This document shows, one piece after another, positions 1 to 5,524 of a DNA stretch of 7,484 nucleotides. Below the pieces are notes generated by a model, which did not search any database, was not told the DNA's origin, and saw only the letters and a program-made list of their open reading frames with translations. The position numbers and the translations under genes were made by a program. Each line of letters opens with the position of its first letter. Positions within the stretch are counted from its first letter, which is position 1. Source of the DNA: an uncultured Saprospiraceae bacterium (lineage in GTDB: Bacteria; Bacteroidota; Bacteroidia; Chitinophagales; Saprospiraceae); the NCBI GenBank assembly GCA_934699305.1, contig CAKUWM010000136.1:1-7484 (forward strand), read 5' to 3'.

Positions 1-74
1 CTTTCTACCCGTTCTATCGGCTGCAGCCGGATCAAAGGAACCGAAGGAAGCCTTTGTTGCGTGATTCGGAATAA
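1..74 (+). CDS. 3' end of an unidentified upstream gene (partial)
   Basis: The third forward frame is open from the window edge to a TAA at 72-74 and encodes 23 residues, ending in a basic stretch (QRNRRKPLLRDSE). It begins FYPFYRLQPDQ, which reads like the C-terminal tail of a real protein. The other two frames also stay open for 20 or more codons, so the frame choice rests on amino-acid character alone. I cannot name the family from this much. The TAA lies ten bases before the leader ORF at 84, so the gene is probably the upstream member of the same transcription unit. Confidence 0.35.
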   Translation, partial: FYPFYRLQPDQRNRRKPLLRDSE

Positions 75-75
75 A

Positions 76-82
76 GAGGAGG
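76..82 (+). promoter_or_regulatory. Strong Shine-Dalgarno sequence GAGGAGG
   Basis: GAGGAGG ends one base before the ATG at 84, and its GAGG at 76-79 is four bases from that ATG. It is 33 bases from the next downstream ATG at 116, too far to serve it directly. Strong ribosome sites are uncommon in Bacteroidetes, so this one probably loads ribosomes on the short ORF 84-119 and reaches the gene at 116 by coupling. Confidence 0.45.
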
Positions 83-83
83 T

Positions 84-119
84 ATGACAATTACATATTT
101 ACAAATAGTAACAGTATGA
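84..119 (+). CDS. 11-codon leader ORF overlapping the next start (ATGA)
   Basis: The ORF encodes MTITYLQIVTV and stops at a TGA (117-119) that overlaps the ATG at 116 of the following membrane-protein gene as ATGA. It directly follows a GAGGAGG ribosome site. The overlap suggests a translational-coupling leader rather than a functional peptide. A chance short ORF remains possible because nothing in the peptide is recognisable. A similar 11-codon ORF with the same ATGA overlap precedes the TrpF-like gene at 6299-6949. Confidence 0.3.
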   Translation: MTITYLQIVTV

Positions 120-439
120 AAATCTCAGGAAAAAAATTCGTTATTATCTTCCTTGTTTCTGCTTTTGCCTTTCAGTTTATCTCTAATTTAATTTTGGAAC
201 CCGTAAACGGTGACTGGTTCCCGGGAACTGACTCGCCAATAGCCTGGAAGCGTACTTTAGCCACTATTTTATATCCTGTCAAAATTGTTTTGGTAGGACC
301 TTTGGCACCAATATTCAATGATCCGGACCCACCACCTCCGATTCGGGTTCTTGCCTGTGCTTTATACTGGACTGTCCTGGCGCTGGTTCTCTATTATCCT
401 ATCAGCAAAATAAAGGTTCGTAAAAAAAATAAATTTTAG
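116..439 (+). CDS. Small membrane protein with three predicted helices
   Basis: This is a 107-residue protein I do not recognise. Hydrophobic segments lie at about residues 8-27, 48-66 and 77-97. They are separated by a Trp/Pro-containing loop (NGDWFPGTDSP, about 31-41) and a proline-rich loop (NDPDPPPP, about 68-75). The C-terminus is strongly basic (KVRKKNKF), which by the positive-inside rule suggests a cytoplasmic tail. The first helix could instead be an uncleaved signal anchor. The ATG overlaps the stop of an 11-codon leader. The DoxX-like gene starts 42 bases downstream on the same strand, so the two are probably co-transcribed and may work together in the inner membrane. The partnership is inferred from spacing only. 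Confidence 0.7.
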   Translation: MKISGKKFVIIFLVSAFAFQFISNLILEPVNGDWFPGTDSPIAWKRTLATILYPVKIVLVGPLAPIFNDPDPPPPIRVLACALYWTVLALVLYYPISKIKVRKKNKF

Positions 440-481
440 CGGGTTCAGCGTATGCTGCTGTTGCATGATTAATATACAGTT

Positions 482-1198
482 ATGAACAGAATTGAAGAGA
501 TATACTATGAAGCAAAGGCTGACAAATGGTTTCAGGGTTTTGCTCTTTTTTGTCGTATTGCATTAGCCGCGAGCTTTATTCCAGCAGGTATCGTTAAAAT
601 TATGGGTGAACGCTTTGCCGCCGGCCTTCCATCTAATAATCCTCTGGGACATTACTTTGATGCTTTATTTTTAACAGGATATTACTATACTTTTATTGGG
701 GTCGCCCAACTCGTAACGGCTATATTATTACTGATCCCGAGAACTTCCCTGCTGGGTGCGCTAATGTATTTTCCCATGATCGTTAATATATGTGTATTAA
801 CTTATGCCACCCGATTTGAAGGTACCCGGCTCAACACCATGATGCTGTTGGCATGTTTGTATTTATTGATTTGGAACTTCGACCGTATAAAATATATTTT
901 ACCATTTAAACAGCCTGACACAGTTCCTTATGCATTAAAAAAGCCCCTGGGTAAGCGCCTTCGGATTATATTTGGGGGAAGTTGCCTCGCAGTTTTGGCC
1001 ATTATCATTATCGGTACTTTCTATTTGCATGAGATTAGACCAGGAAATTCTGAAGAAGAGTGCAGGAATCAATGTGTCTCCAGCGAATATCCCACGGCTT
1101 GTGAAAATTTCTGCGACTGCATGTATGTTCAGGGAAAATCGCTTGATGGTTGCTTAGCCGAATACAAGAAAGTAAAAGAAAGGGAAAAGAACAGGTAG
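482..1198 (+). CDS. DoxX-like membrane protein with cysteine-rich C-terminal tail
   Basis: A 238-residue integral membrane protein with four hydrophobic segments at about residues 20-40, 61-85, 89-109 and 117-133, and a fifth at 163-182. The first part resembles DoxX/DoxD-type quinone-reductase-like four-helix proteins: an RIALAASFIPAGIVKI first helix, a G-rich turn after it, then a GVAQLVTAILLLIPRTSLLGA segment. Beyond the usual four-helix core there is an extra helix and a soluble tail with six cysteines at residues 194, 198, 207, 211, 213 and 224, including C-x3-C pairs and CDC. After an odd number of helices the tail may be periplasmic and disulfide-bonded, or may bind a metal; neither is shown. 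It follows the three-helix gene after 42 bases. The substrate is unknown. The DoxX assignment is from recognition of pattern, not a search. Confidence 0.65.
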   Translation: MNRIEEIYYEAKADKWFQGFALFCRIALAASFIPAGIVKIMGERFAAGLPSNNPLGHYFDALFLTGYYYTFIGVAQLVTAILLLIPRTSLLGALMYFPMIVNICVLTYATRFEGTRLNTMMLLACLYLLIWNFDRIKYILPFKQPDTVPYALKKPLGKRLRIIFGGSCLAVLAIIIIGTFYLHEIRPGNSEEECRNQCVSSEYPTACENFCDCMYVQGKSLDGCLAEYKKVKEREKNR

Positions 1199-1218
1199 TA
1201 ATTGATCATTCATAAAAT

Positions 1219-1299
1219 CTTAAAGGCTTCTTTAACATTCTCCGCTGCTTAATAAATACACAATTTTTGAGGATGTACTTATAAATTGTTGCCTTTAAG
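1219..1299. repeat. Nine-base inverted repeat around a 63-base spacer
   Basis: CTTAAAGGC at 1219-1227 and GCCTTTAAG at 1291-1299 are perfect reverse complements. They lie between the convergent DoxX-like gene and the VOC remnant. No T-tract follows either arm and the loop is long, so a simple terminator is unlikely. It may be chance or the edge of a lost insertion. Confidence 0.3.
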
Positions 1300-1322
1300 C
1301 GGCTCGTATAAAAATGGCTCCT

Positions 1323-1597
1323 TATAATTGGGGCAGCTCCGGATCTCAGCAGATGTCCATCGGGATCTTCAACATACATTTCCATTGCCCGGGAATAATG
1401 AGTTGGCGCTTGTTGTATTTTCCCTCCCTTATCATCGTGCAATTTGAATATATCGCCGTCAAAGCCACCCCAATCCAGATTCCCGGATTTCCTGTTACCC
1501 TTTTTCTTAAATATATTCCTGCATTCTCCCGGTTGATGTGTGTAGCCTCATCAGCCGGCAATAACTTGTTGACGATAGTTTTGTGTGGATTAACTGT
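1323..1597 (-). pseudogene. Decayed VOC/glyoxalase-superfamily gene (C-terminal remnant)
   Basis: The reverse strand at 1323-1442 encodes KIQQAPTHYSRAMEMYVEDP followed by DGHLLRSGAAP, the final beta-strand signature of VOC proteins (glyoxalase/bleomycin-resistance family), whose usual form is EMxVEDPDGHxLRFGSEP. The matching upstream part appears to be in another frame: TGNPGIWIGV and TAIYSN around 1445-1510 resemble the family's GNPGTWxWIGV and TAIY segment. A one-base shift near 1440-1450 would join the two. The 1442 frame also stays open upstream to two TGA codons at 1548-1553. The N-terminal half is absent because the ankyrin gene ends at 1590, and the natural stop after GAAP is missing, so the frame runs on to 1206. 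All of this points to a truncated, frameshifted relic. The exact frame of the 1445-1597 part is uncertain. Confidence 0.6.
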
Positions 1598-2333
1598 TTA
1601 AATATTTATTGGGGATGTTTGAAGGCGTATAATCAATGCCGTAAGCCGCTTTAAGTAAAATAGCCACAACTTCATAAATTAATGCCTCCTTCCTTTGGAA
1701 CTGGGGAAGTAATCCCATCATTGCATAACTGATTGGATTAACTGACGGAATAAATGTTTCCCATTCATAGCCTTTCCCCCACACAATCCCTTTGACAGTA
1801 AGGTTTAAATCCGCCGATTCGGCAATAAGATATTTCATTACATCAATGCACTTGTTTGAGTGCTGATTTACAGTATGAAAAATTGGCGTTTGTCCGCCGA
1901 AACCTTTTTTGTCAATTCCGGCCTTAACATTTATATCAATGCCATGTTTTACCAGTATCCTGGCACAGGCAAGGTGGTTGTATTCTGCACAAATATGAAG
2001 CAATGATACCTCATACAAAGGTGTAAATGCACAGTCGAACGTATATTGATTCTTTACTGCCCGCTTATTGGCACTTAATAAAGCATCCAGCGAAACGGCA
2101 TCATCCAAAAAAACGGCTAATAATATTTTATCATGGAAGTTCAGTCCGTAATCCACAAAAACTTTAAAACATTCCCTGAATTTTGGTCCTCTTGAATATT
2201 CTGTAATAAGCTCGTAAATGAGTGGTTTATCTCTAAAGTAATCATTAGGGCTTATTCCATTTTCAAAACATTCTTTTATTCCGTCCGCTGAGTGGACTTC
2301 AATTTCACCTATAATTTTTTGTAAGTAATCCAT
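1590..2333 (-). CDS. Ankyrin-repeat protein
   Basis: A 247-residue cytoplasmic protein starting at MDYLQKIIG. The clearest ankyrin repeat is at about residues 109-137 (SLLHICAEYNHLACARILVKHG, then DINV). A second is at about 146-179 (GGQTPIFHTVNQHSNK with YLIAESADLNL). The N-terminal 100 residues are helical and probably hold degenerate repeats (IKECFENGISPNDY). The C-terminus (LLKAAYG...NIPNKYL) matches an ending I associate with a Bacteroidetes ankyrin family. Ankyrin repeats mediate protein binding; no enzymatic domain is seen. An in-frame ATG at 2402 would add 23 residues (MLPNLIDVLLLTVICPD...). I prefer 2333 because the added segment does not look like ankyrin sequence, but neither start has a ribosome site. 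A TAnnTTTG box lies upstream at 2447-2454. Confidence 0.8.
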   Translation of the reverse strand: MDYLQKIIGEIEVHSADGIKECFENGISPNDYFRDKPLIYELITEYSRGPKFRECFKVFVDYGLNFHDKILLAVFLDDAVSLDALLSANKRAVKNQYTFDCAFTPLYEVSLLHICAEYNHLACARILVKHGIDINVKAGIDKKGFGGQTPIFHTVNQHSNKCIDVMKYLIAESADLNLTVKGIVWGKGYEWETFIPSVNPISYAMMGLLPQFQRKEALIYEVVAILLKAAYGIDYTPSNIPNKYLNS

Positions 2334-2446
2334 GGTGGTTGATTTCGGGGTGTCCGGGCAAATTACTGTCAATAAAAGGACGTCAATCAGGTTGGGAAGC
2401 ATCCCGCCTGCCTGTAACCACTGATTAAAATATTTTGATCACAGTA

Positions 2447-2454
2447 CAAATATA
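2447..2454 (-). promoter_or_regulatory. Bacteroidetes -7 box TATATTTG upstream of ankyrin gene
   Basis: The minus strand reads TATATTTG, a perfect TAnnTTTG match. No clear TTTG -33 element lies about 19-21 bases upstream. If used, transcription would start near 2440, giving a leader of roughly 100 bases to the ATG at 2333 or about 35 bases to the alternative ATG at 2402. Confidence 0.35.
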
Positions 2455-2487
2455 CTACCAGGTGCGCAGGCTGTTGTTATTTCAGGG

Positions 2488-2790
2488 TTATAATTTTGTT
2501 CCCTGTATTAATATCGATGTCTTTATCGACTGTTCTTTCATGTGTAAAAATCTCTTCCGTTCCTCATCTTGTTTAAAGTTATCGAAATCTTGTTGTGTTT
2601 CAAATTCTATAAGATGAATTTCATAAGGTTTGTCGATATGGTTTTCGATGAAATTTTTTTCTGTCGGTCTTACACACAACAGAAGTTTTCCATTATATTT
2701 TAAAATTTCAGGGATTACAATACTTTCGAATTCATCAAAAATTTTTTCTTGTCCTTCTATGAGGTATATCAGTTGGGTAAGCAGTACCAT
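2488..2790 (-). CDS. DUF1330-like ferredoxin-fold protein
   Basis: A 100-residue protein starting MVLLTQLIYLIEGQEKIFDE. The pattern is an initial beta-strand, a helix (QEKIFDEFESIVIPEIL), a YNGKLLLCVRP strand, a hydrophobic strand (YEIHLIEFETQQDFDNFKQD) and a last helix plus strand. This is the order of DUF1330-type dimeric alpha/beta-barrel proteins, which often have unknown substrates. Length fits that family. The frame can be extended to a TTG at 2802, but the ATG at 2790 leaves the first strand intact and is the better start. It lies about 70 bases after the end of the VOC remnant in the same direction, so it may still be read from the ArsR operon. The function is unassigned, and the DUF assignment is by pattern recognition. 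Confidence 0.6.
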   Translation of the reverse strand: MVLLTQLIYLIEGQEKIFDEFESIVIPEILKYNGKLLLCVRPTEKNFIENHIDKPYEIHLIEFETQQDFDNFKQDEERKRFLHMKEQSIKTSILIQGTKL

Positions 2791-2856
2791 ATTATTCTTC
2801 AATCTTGGAATATTGCTGTATTGTATTCAATGCTGTTCCGGCGGACAGATAAGCTT

Positions 2857-3053
2857 TTACAGATGACCATCAGGGTTAGAAATGTATCCGATACATCCTT
2901 CATAAGTTTTATCGACCGCAGCTTTGGTCGCTACCGAACCCCCATGATTTCGTGCATTTTCCAAAGTTGTATGTACATCTTTTTTACACATCAATGCGCA
3001 ACTGATAATCCTCCCGACATTTTCCTTTGTGGCTGAACTCCGCCACTATTCAT
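2857..3053 (-). pseudogene. Decayed VOC/glyoxalase-superfamily gene at operon end
   Basis: Read on the minus strand from an ATG at 3053 that overlaps the TGA of the SRPBCC gene as ATGA, the first frame gives MNSGGVQPQRKMSGGLSVAH and stops at 2991. A second frame then carries DVHTTLENARNHGGSVATKA and GCIGYISNPDGHL, ending at TAA 2857-2859. The pieces SGGLSVAH, LENARNHGG and GYISNPDGHL match the second half of VOC proteins (usual form LAHNVxSKEEVDxVLExAxxAGG ... GYFxDPDGHLWE). The TAA stands exactly where the family's conserved Trp after PDGHL is expected, and KLICPP continues after it in the same frame. A frameshift near 2985-2990, a premature stop and loss of about the first 60-70 residues make this a pseudogene. 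VOC partners commonly sit beside SRPBCC genes, so it was probably once the fifth operon gene. Confidence 0.7.
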
Positions 3054-3559
3054 ATTCCTTTTCCCAAAGTTAACAATAACTTGTCCAGGTTTTTAAGATG
3101 AGATGAAAAACCTCTTTTGTGGCTGTCTGTTGCCATTTTTTCGAACATTTCAGGGTCTCCATATTTTTCAGTCATCGTTACGAGCGTTTTGCCCCCTGTT
3201 TCGCTGAAAGTCAGGATACATTTCGTACGTGGGAAATCAGGACTAACCATGCCGTTTTCATCGGAGAATGCTCTCAATTCCGTAATACTTTTTTGAGGTT
3301 CAACTTTTCTGTAATCGTATCTGCTCCAATGCTTTTTACCTTCGGGACTCACTATGGCGTAGTGCCAAAAACAGCCTTCACGGCAGTCCATTGTCTTTGT
3401 TTCAGTTCTGTAAGGGTTGGGAGCGCACCACTGGTCAAGCAGCTCAGGGGTAGTCCATGCTTGCCAAACCAATTCAACATTAGCATCAAATTCTCGCTTG
3501 ATGTGAATAGTATTGGTTTCCCTGTTTACGGAAAAATTAAATAAGGGGTTACTATTCAT
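3050..3559 (-). CDS. SRPBCC/AHSA1-like protein, divergent tandem copy
   Basis: A 169-residue START-like (SRPBCC, AHSA1/CalC type) protein. The signature REFDANVELVWQAWTTPELL lies at about residues 22-41, followed by DQWCAPNPY, TKTMDCREGCFWHY and a helix-rich C-terminus (HKRGFSSHLKNLDKLLLTL). Such proteins form a hydrophobic ligand cavity under a long C-terminal helix. It is a paralogue of the SRPBCC gene at 3977-4480, with about 57 of the first 80 residues identical by eye. In this copy the motif WWGPKPW has become WCAPNPY, and Phe59 and Gly63 have become Cys, so it is diverging at otherwise conserved positions. Its start lies 11 bases after the DUF1801 stop, and its TGA overlaps the ATG of the VOC remnant as ATGA. 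The ligand is unknown. Confidence 0.85.
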   Translation of the reverse strand: MNSNPLFNFSVNRETNTIHIKREFDANVELVWQAWTTPELLDQWCAPNPYRTETKTMDCREGCFWHYAIVSPEGKKHWSRYDYRKVEPQKSITELRAFSDENGMVSPDFPRTKCILTFSETGGKTLVTMTEKYGDPEMFEKMATDSHKRGFSSHLKNLDKLLLTLGKGI

Positions 3560-3570
3560 ATTTTAATTTT

Positions 3571-3972
3571 TTATTTTAATCGTTCTAATACGCCTTTTCG
3601 CTTTACGAGATTTTTATAATCCCATTGTATCTCTCTTGATTTTTCGAGCCAACGCTTTAAATCTTCGGTATTGATCTCGTTCACAGAATTGTAGAATATA
3701 GAAGCATCTTTGAATTTTTCACCTCTTGTGTTCAGAAGTTCTTCGTTGAAGTCTGCCCCGCTCCAAAACATCAGTCTTAATCCTTTTTTCTGCTTGCTGT
3801 AGCCTGTAACAGGGTTGCCGTCCAGGAACCAAACAGGATGTGCGTGCCAGATTTTGTTTTCAGCTTCAGGTAAATGTGTACTGATTTCTTTTGCAAGCAA
3901 TTCACAAATGGCTTTGTCCTCTGCTGTTTGCAAATTGTTGTATGCTGAAATGTCTTTTGAAATGGCGGTCAT
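3571..3972 (-). CDS. DUF1801 domain protein
   Basis: A 133-residue cytoplasmic protein with the DUF1801 (YdhG-like) layout. It has an N-terminal helix, then AICELLAKEISTHLPEAENK, IWHAHPVWFLDGNPVTGYSK with the typical W-x-HPV-W-F-x-G-xP-V-GY segment, a strand pair KGLRLMFWSGADF, and a C-terminal helix ending DYKNLVKRKGVLERLK. The family has no firmly established biochemical role that I can cite. It often sits with ArsR and SRPBCC genes, as here: it starts four bases after the upstream SRPBCC stop and ends eleven bases before the second SRPBCC start. The ATG at 3970-3972 is the only sensible start. It looks intact. Confidence 0.8.
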   Translation of the reverse strand: MTAISKDISAYNNLQTAEDKAICELLAKEISTHLPEAENKIWHAHPVWFLDGNPVTGYSKQKKGLRLMFWSGADFNEELLNTRGEKFKDASIFYNSVNEINTEDLKRWLEKSREIQWDYKNLVKRKGVLERLK

Positions 3973-3976
3973 AGCT

Positions 3977-4480
3977 TCATTTTTTTAACGTCAACAGTAA
4001 TTCATCCAATTGATGGAAATCCGTTGTCATACCTTCTTTAAAGCCCGTTGTTATGATGGTTTCAAGGTCAGCAAGTGTGTCGAAAGTGAGTAACATATCT
4101 ACCTGTACTTTGTTTCCCTGCTGACTAAAACTGTTTTCCAATAAGTTTTGAGGAAATTCAGGATTCATTGTTCCGTTTTCATCACAAAACCCGTCTGTCT
4201 GGGTAAAGGATTTTTCTTTTACGATCGTGATGTAACTGGCCTTGCTCCAATGTCTTTCTCCTTCTGGACCTACCATGGCATACAGCCAAAATCCCCCTTC
4301 GCGGAAATCCATTGTTTTGGTTTCGGCTCTCCAGGGTTTGGGTCCCCACCATTGGTCGAGTAGCTCGGCTGTTGTCCAGGCCTGCCAAACCAATTCAATA
4401 CCGGCATCAAATTCTCGTCTGATGTGAATAGTGTTGTTTTCTTTATCTACGATAAAGTCAAATAATAAATTGCTGTTCAT
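3977..4480 (-). CDS. SRPBCC/AHSA1-like protein, canonical copy
   Basis: A 167-residue SRPBCC (AHSA1/CalC-type START-like) protein. The family signature is complete: REFDAGIELVWQAWTTAELL at residues 22-41, then DQWWGPKPW, TKTMDFREGGFWLY and GPEGERHWSK. The second half (KSFTQTDGFCDENG, then MLLTFDTLADLETIITTGFK and a terminal amphipathic helix) completes the helix-grip fold, which binds small hydrophobic ligands. The start overlaps the ArsR stop as ATGA (4477-4480), so the two are translationally coupled. ArsR regulators paired with SRPBCC genes are a recurrent arrangement in Bacteroidetes and other phyla, with the regulator controlling the pair. The specific ligand cannot be read from sequence. 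Its N-terminal half is duplicated in the gene at 3050-3559, while the C-terminal halves differ much more. Confidence 0.88.
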   Translation of the reverse strand: MNSNLLFDFIVDKENNTIHIRREFDAGIELVWQAWTTAELLDQWWGPKPWRAETKTMDFREGGFWLYAMVGPEGERHWSKASYITIVKEKSFTQTDGFCDENGTMNPEFPQNLLENSFSQQGNKVQVDMLLTFDTLADLETIITTGFKEGMTTDFHQLDELLLTLKK

Positions 4481-4803
4481 TTTTTCTTGCTTTTAACTGT
4501 TGCTAATAAGTTATCTAATTGTTTGAAACGTGTTTCCCAAATTTTACGGAACTGTTCAAGCCATTTGTCTATTTCTTTCATTTTGTTGATTTCAAGTTGG
4601 TAATAAATTTCCCTGCCTTTATGTTCCTGTGTTATCAGTTCGCATGCTGTCAAAATTTGTAAATGCCTGGAAACTGCCTGCCGGGTTGTGTCGAAGTGTT
4701 CGGCGATGGCGTTTGGCGTCATTGCCTGCAATGCAATTAAGGCAATGATTGCCCGTCTTGTCGGGTCGGCTATTGCCTGAAAAATATCTCTTCTTGTCTC
4801 CAT
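4477..4803 (-). CDS. ArsR-family transcriptional regulator, operon head
   Basis: A 108-residue winged-helix repressor-type protein. In order it has helix ETRRDIFQAIADPTRRAIIA with the family's ADPTRR at residues 12-17, MTPNAIAEHF (27-36), recognition helix TTRQAVSRHLQIL (38-50), and the wing EHKGREIYYQLE (58-69). A C-terminal helix follows (WLEQFRKIWETRFKQLDNLL). The metal-binding ELCVCDL motif of ArsR/SmtB sensors is missing and only one cysteine is present, so metal sensing is unlikely. This fits the ArsR subgroup paired with SRPBCC proteins. I chose the ATG at 4803; the in-frame upstream alternative at 4836 would lie inside the promoter and inverted repeat. The predicted leader is only about ten bases. 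Confidence 0.88.
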   Translation of the reverse strand: METRRDIFQAIADPTRRAIIALIALQAMTPNAIAEHFDTTRQAVSRHLQILTACELITQEHKGREIYYQLEINKMKEIDKWLEQFRKIWETRFKQLDNLLATVKSKKK

Positions 4804-4805
4804 TA

Positions 4806-4852
4806 TGCAAACATTTGATTGCAAAAATATATGCAATTATTTAGTTGCGCAA
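4806..4852. promoter_or_regulatory. Likely ArsR operator: nested TTGCA/TGCAA inverted repeats
   Basis: ATTGCA (4818-4823) and TGCAAT (4832-4837) form a perfect inverted repeat with an eight-base spacer that covers the -7 box. Adjoining half-sites TGCAA at 4806-4810 and TTGCGCAA at 4845-4852 make further overlapping inverted pairs, for example GCAA 4833-4836 with TTGC 4845-4848. Half-sites recur about every 12-14 bases. Position over the promoter directly before an ArsR gene suggests autoregulation. Binding is inferred. Confidence 0.55.
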
Positions 4853-4853
4853 A
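4822..4853 (-). promoter_or_regulatory. Promoter of the ArsR operon (TTTG-N20-TATTTTTG)
   Basis: On the minus strand TTTG (4853-4850) is followed after 20 bases by TATTTTTG (4829-4822), matching the Bacteroidetes -33 TTTG and -7 TAnnTTTG elements at the usual spacing. Transcription should start near 4814-4816, about ten bases before the ATG at 4803. The short leader leaves no room for a Shine-Dalgarno site. Confidence 0.6.
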
Positions 4854-4860
4854 TTTTTTT

Positions 4861-5155
4861 CAAAAAATCGTCAGCTCTGAAATGTCAGTAAAATTTTGGG
4901 GCTGGGGAGCAGCCGGGTAACATTAAATGTGGTGTGATATGGTGGCAAACGGTCCTCTTAATTTTTGCAGAATGTTGGTATTTACCGTTTTTCTGTCTGT
5001 CCGACGATGTTGGTGCGGGTGTAAAGGCAAAAGTTAATAATTATTAGTCAGAATGGAGCGGAAGCAGGGATTTGCAAATAGCTGATGTTACAATATCCTG
5101 TCCATCTGGCATAAAGTCCCACGTTAGTCGTTCGCTTTAATGGTTCTTTGAAATG
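4861..5155. other. Intergenic spacer, about 295 bases, with shared repeat motifs
   Basis: No convincing gene lies here. It is GC-richer than the genes to its right. On the minus strand a frame beginning LTFAFTPAP stays open from about 5036 to 4890, but no start codon or family is evident. The part at 5004-5127 carries the same ordered motifs as the spacer at 6117-6289 and is listed separately. Promoter elements of the ArsR operon lie at its left edge. Confidence 0.5.
5004..5127 (+). repeat. Spacer repeat, copy A
   Basis: Ordered short motifs shared with copy B: acgatgttggtgc (5004-5016), aaaagttaat (5029-5038), and ggcata (5108-5113) followed nine bases later by gttag (5123-5127). Copy B has acgatgtcggtgc, aaaagttaat and ggcata-N10-gttag in the same order and orientation. 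The sequence between motifs has diverged and differs in length. Both copies end just downstream of a minus-strand stop codon. Confidence 0.4.
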
Positions 5156-5524
5156 CTACGCATTTTCTTCAGCATTATCACCTTTCCAATTTAAGATTGC
5201 AAAATTTAATCTTTCTACTATCGAATAATCGCGTATATGAACAGGCGTGTTAAAAATTTCATCAAAGTCAGATTTTGTGAAAATTACCTCGTTTCCAACT
5301 GGATTTCCATTATTATCCATGGCTGTTAATGTCTTGATTTCATTTACAGAGTCATTGAAGCCACGATATCTCCCGTACGTGAACCTTGCAATCAAATCAA
5401 TTAATTCTACTTTTTCATTCCAGGAGCTAATAATATTTTTTGAAAATATTTTCTGAGAATTTTTCTTAAAGTTGGTAACTAATGAAATGATTTGTTCTTG
5501 GTTTAAAAAGATGCACGCAACAAC
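5156..5524 (-). pseudogene. Detached C-terminal half of the two-helix membrane protein
   Basis: Directly after the TGA at 5525-5527 the same reading frame stays open for another 122 codons to TAG at 5156-5158. It reads NQEQIISLVTNFKKNSQKIF, then SSWNEKVELIDLIARFTYGR, and later EVIFTKSDFDEIF and YSIVERLNFAILNWKG. The amino-acid character is that of a real soluble, mostly helical domain from the first codons on. There is no ATG, GTG or TTG in frame before TTG at 5393-5395, which would cut off the first 43 codons and yield 79 residues. The simplest reading is the second half of one protein of about 247 residues, now cut off by a nonsense codon or read through. The alternative is a separate gene using the TTG start or an unusual start codon. 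I do not recognise the family. Confidence 0.5.

Noticed and set aside
1219..1299. Rho-independent terminator between convergent genes
   Set aside because: The arms match but the loop is 63 bases and neither side has a T-tract.
2749..3036. Plus-strand ORF of 95 codons
   Set aside because: It is the antisense of the DUF1330-like start and the VOC remnant, whose minus-strand reading gives recognisable family motifs.
3119..3544. Plus-strand ORF of 141 codons opposite the second SRPBCC gene
   Set aside because: The minus-strand frame carries the full SRPBCC signature and this one shows no family features, so it is a shadow.
4890..5036. Minus-strand open frame beginning LTFAFTPAP in the spacer
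   Set aside because: No start codon or ribosome site was seen, no family is recognised, and it overlaps a repeat-like spacer. I treat it as non-coding.
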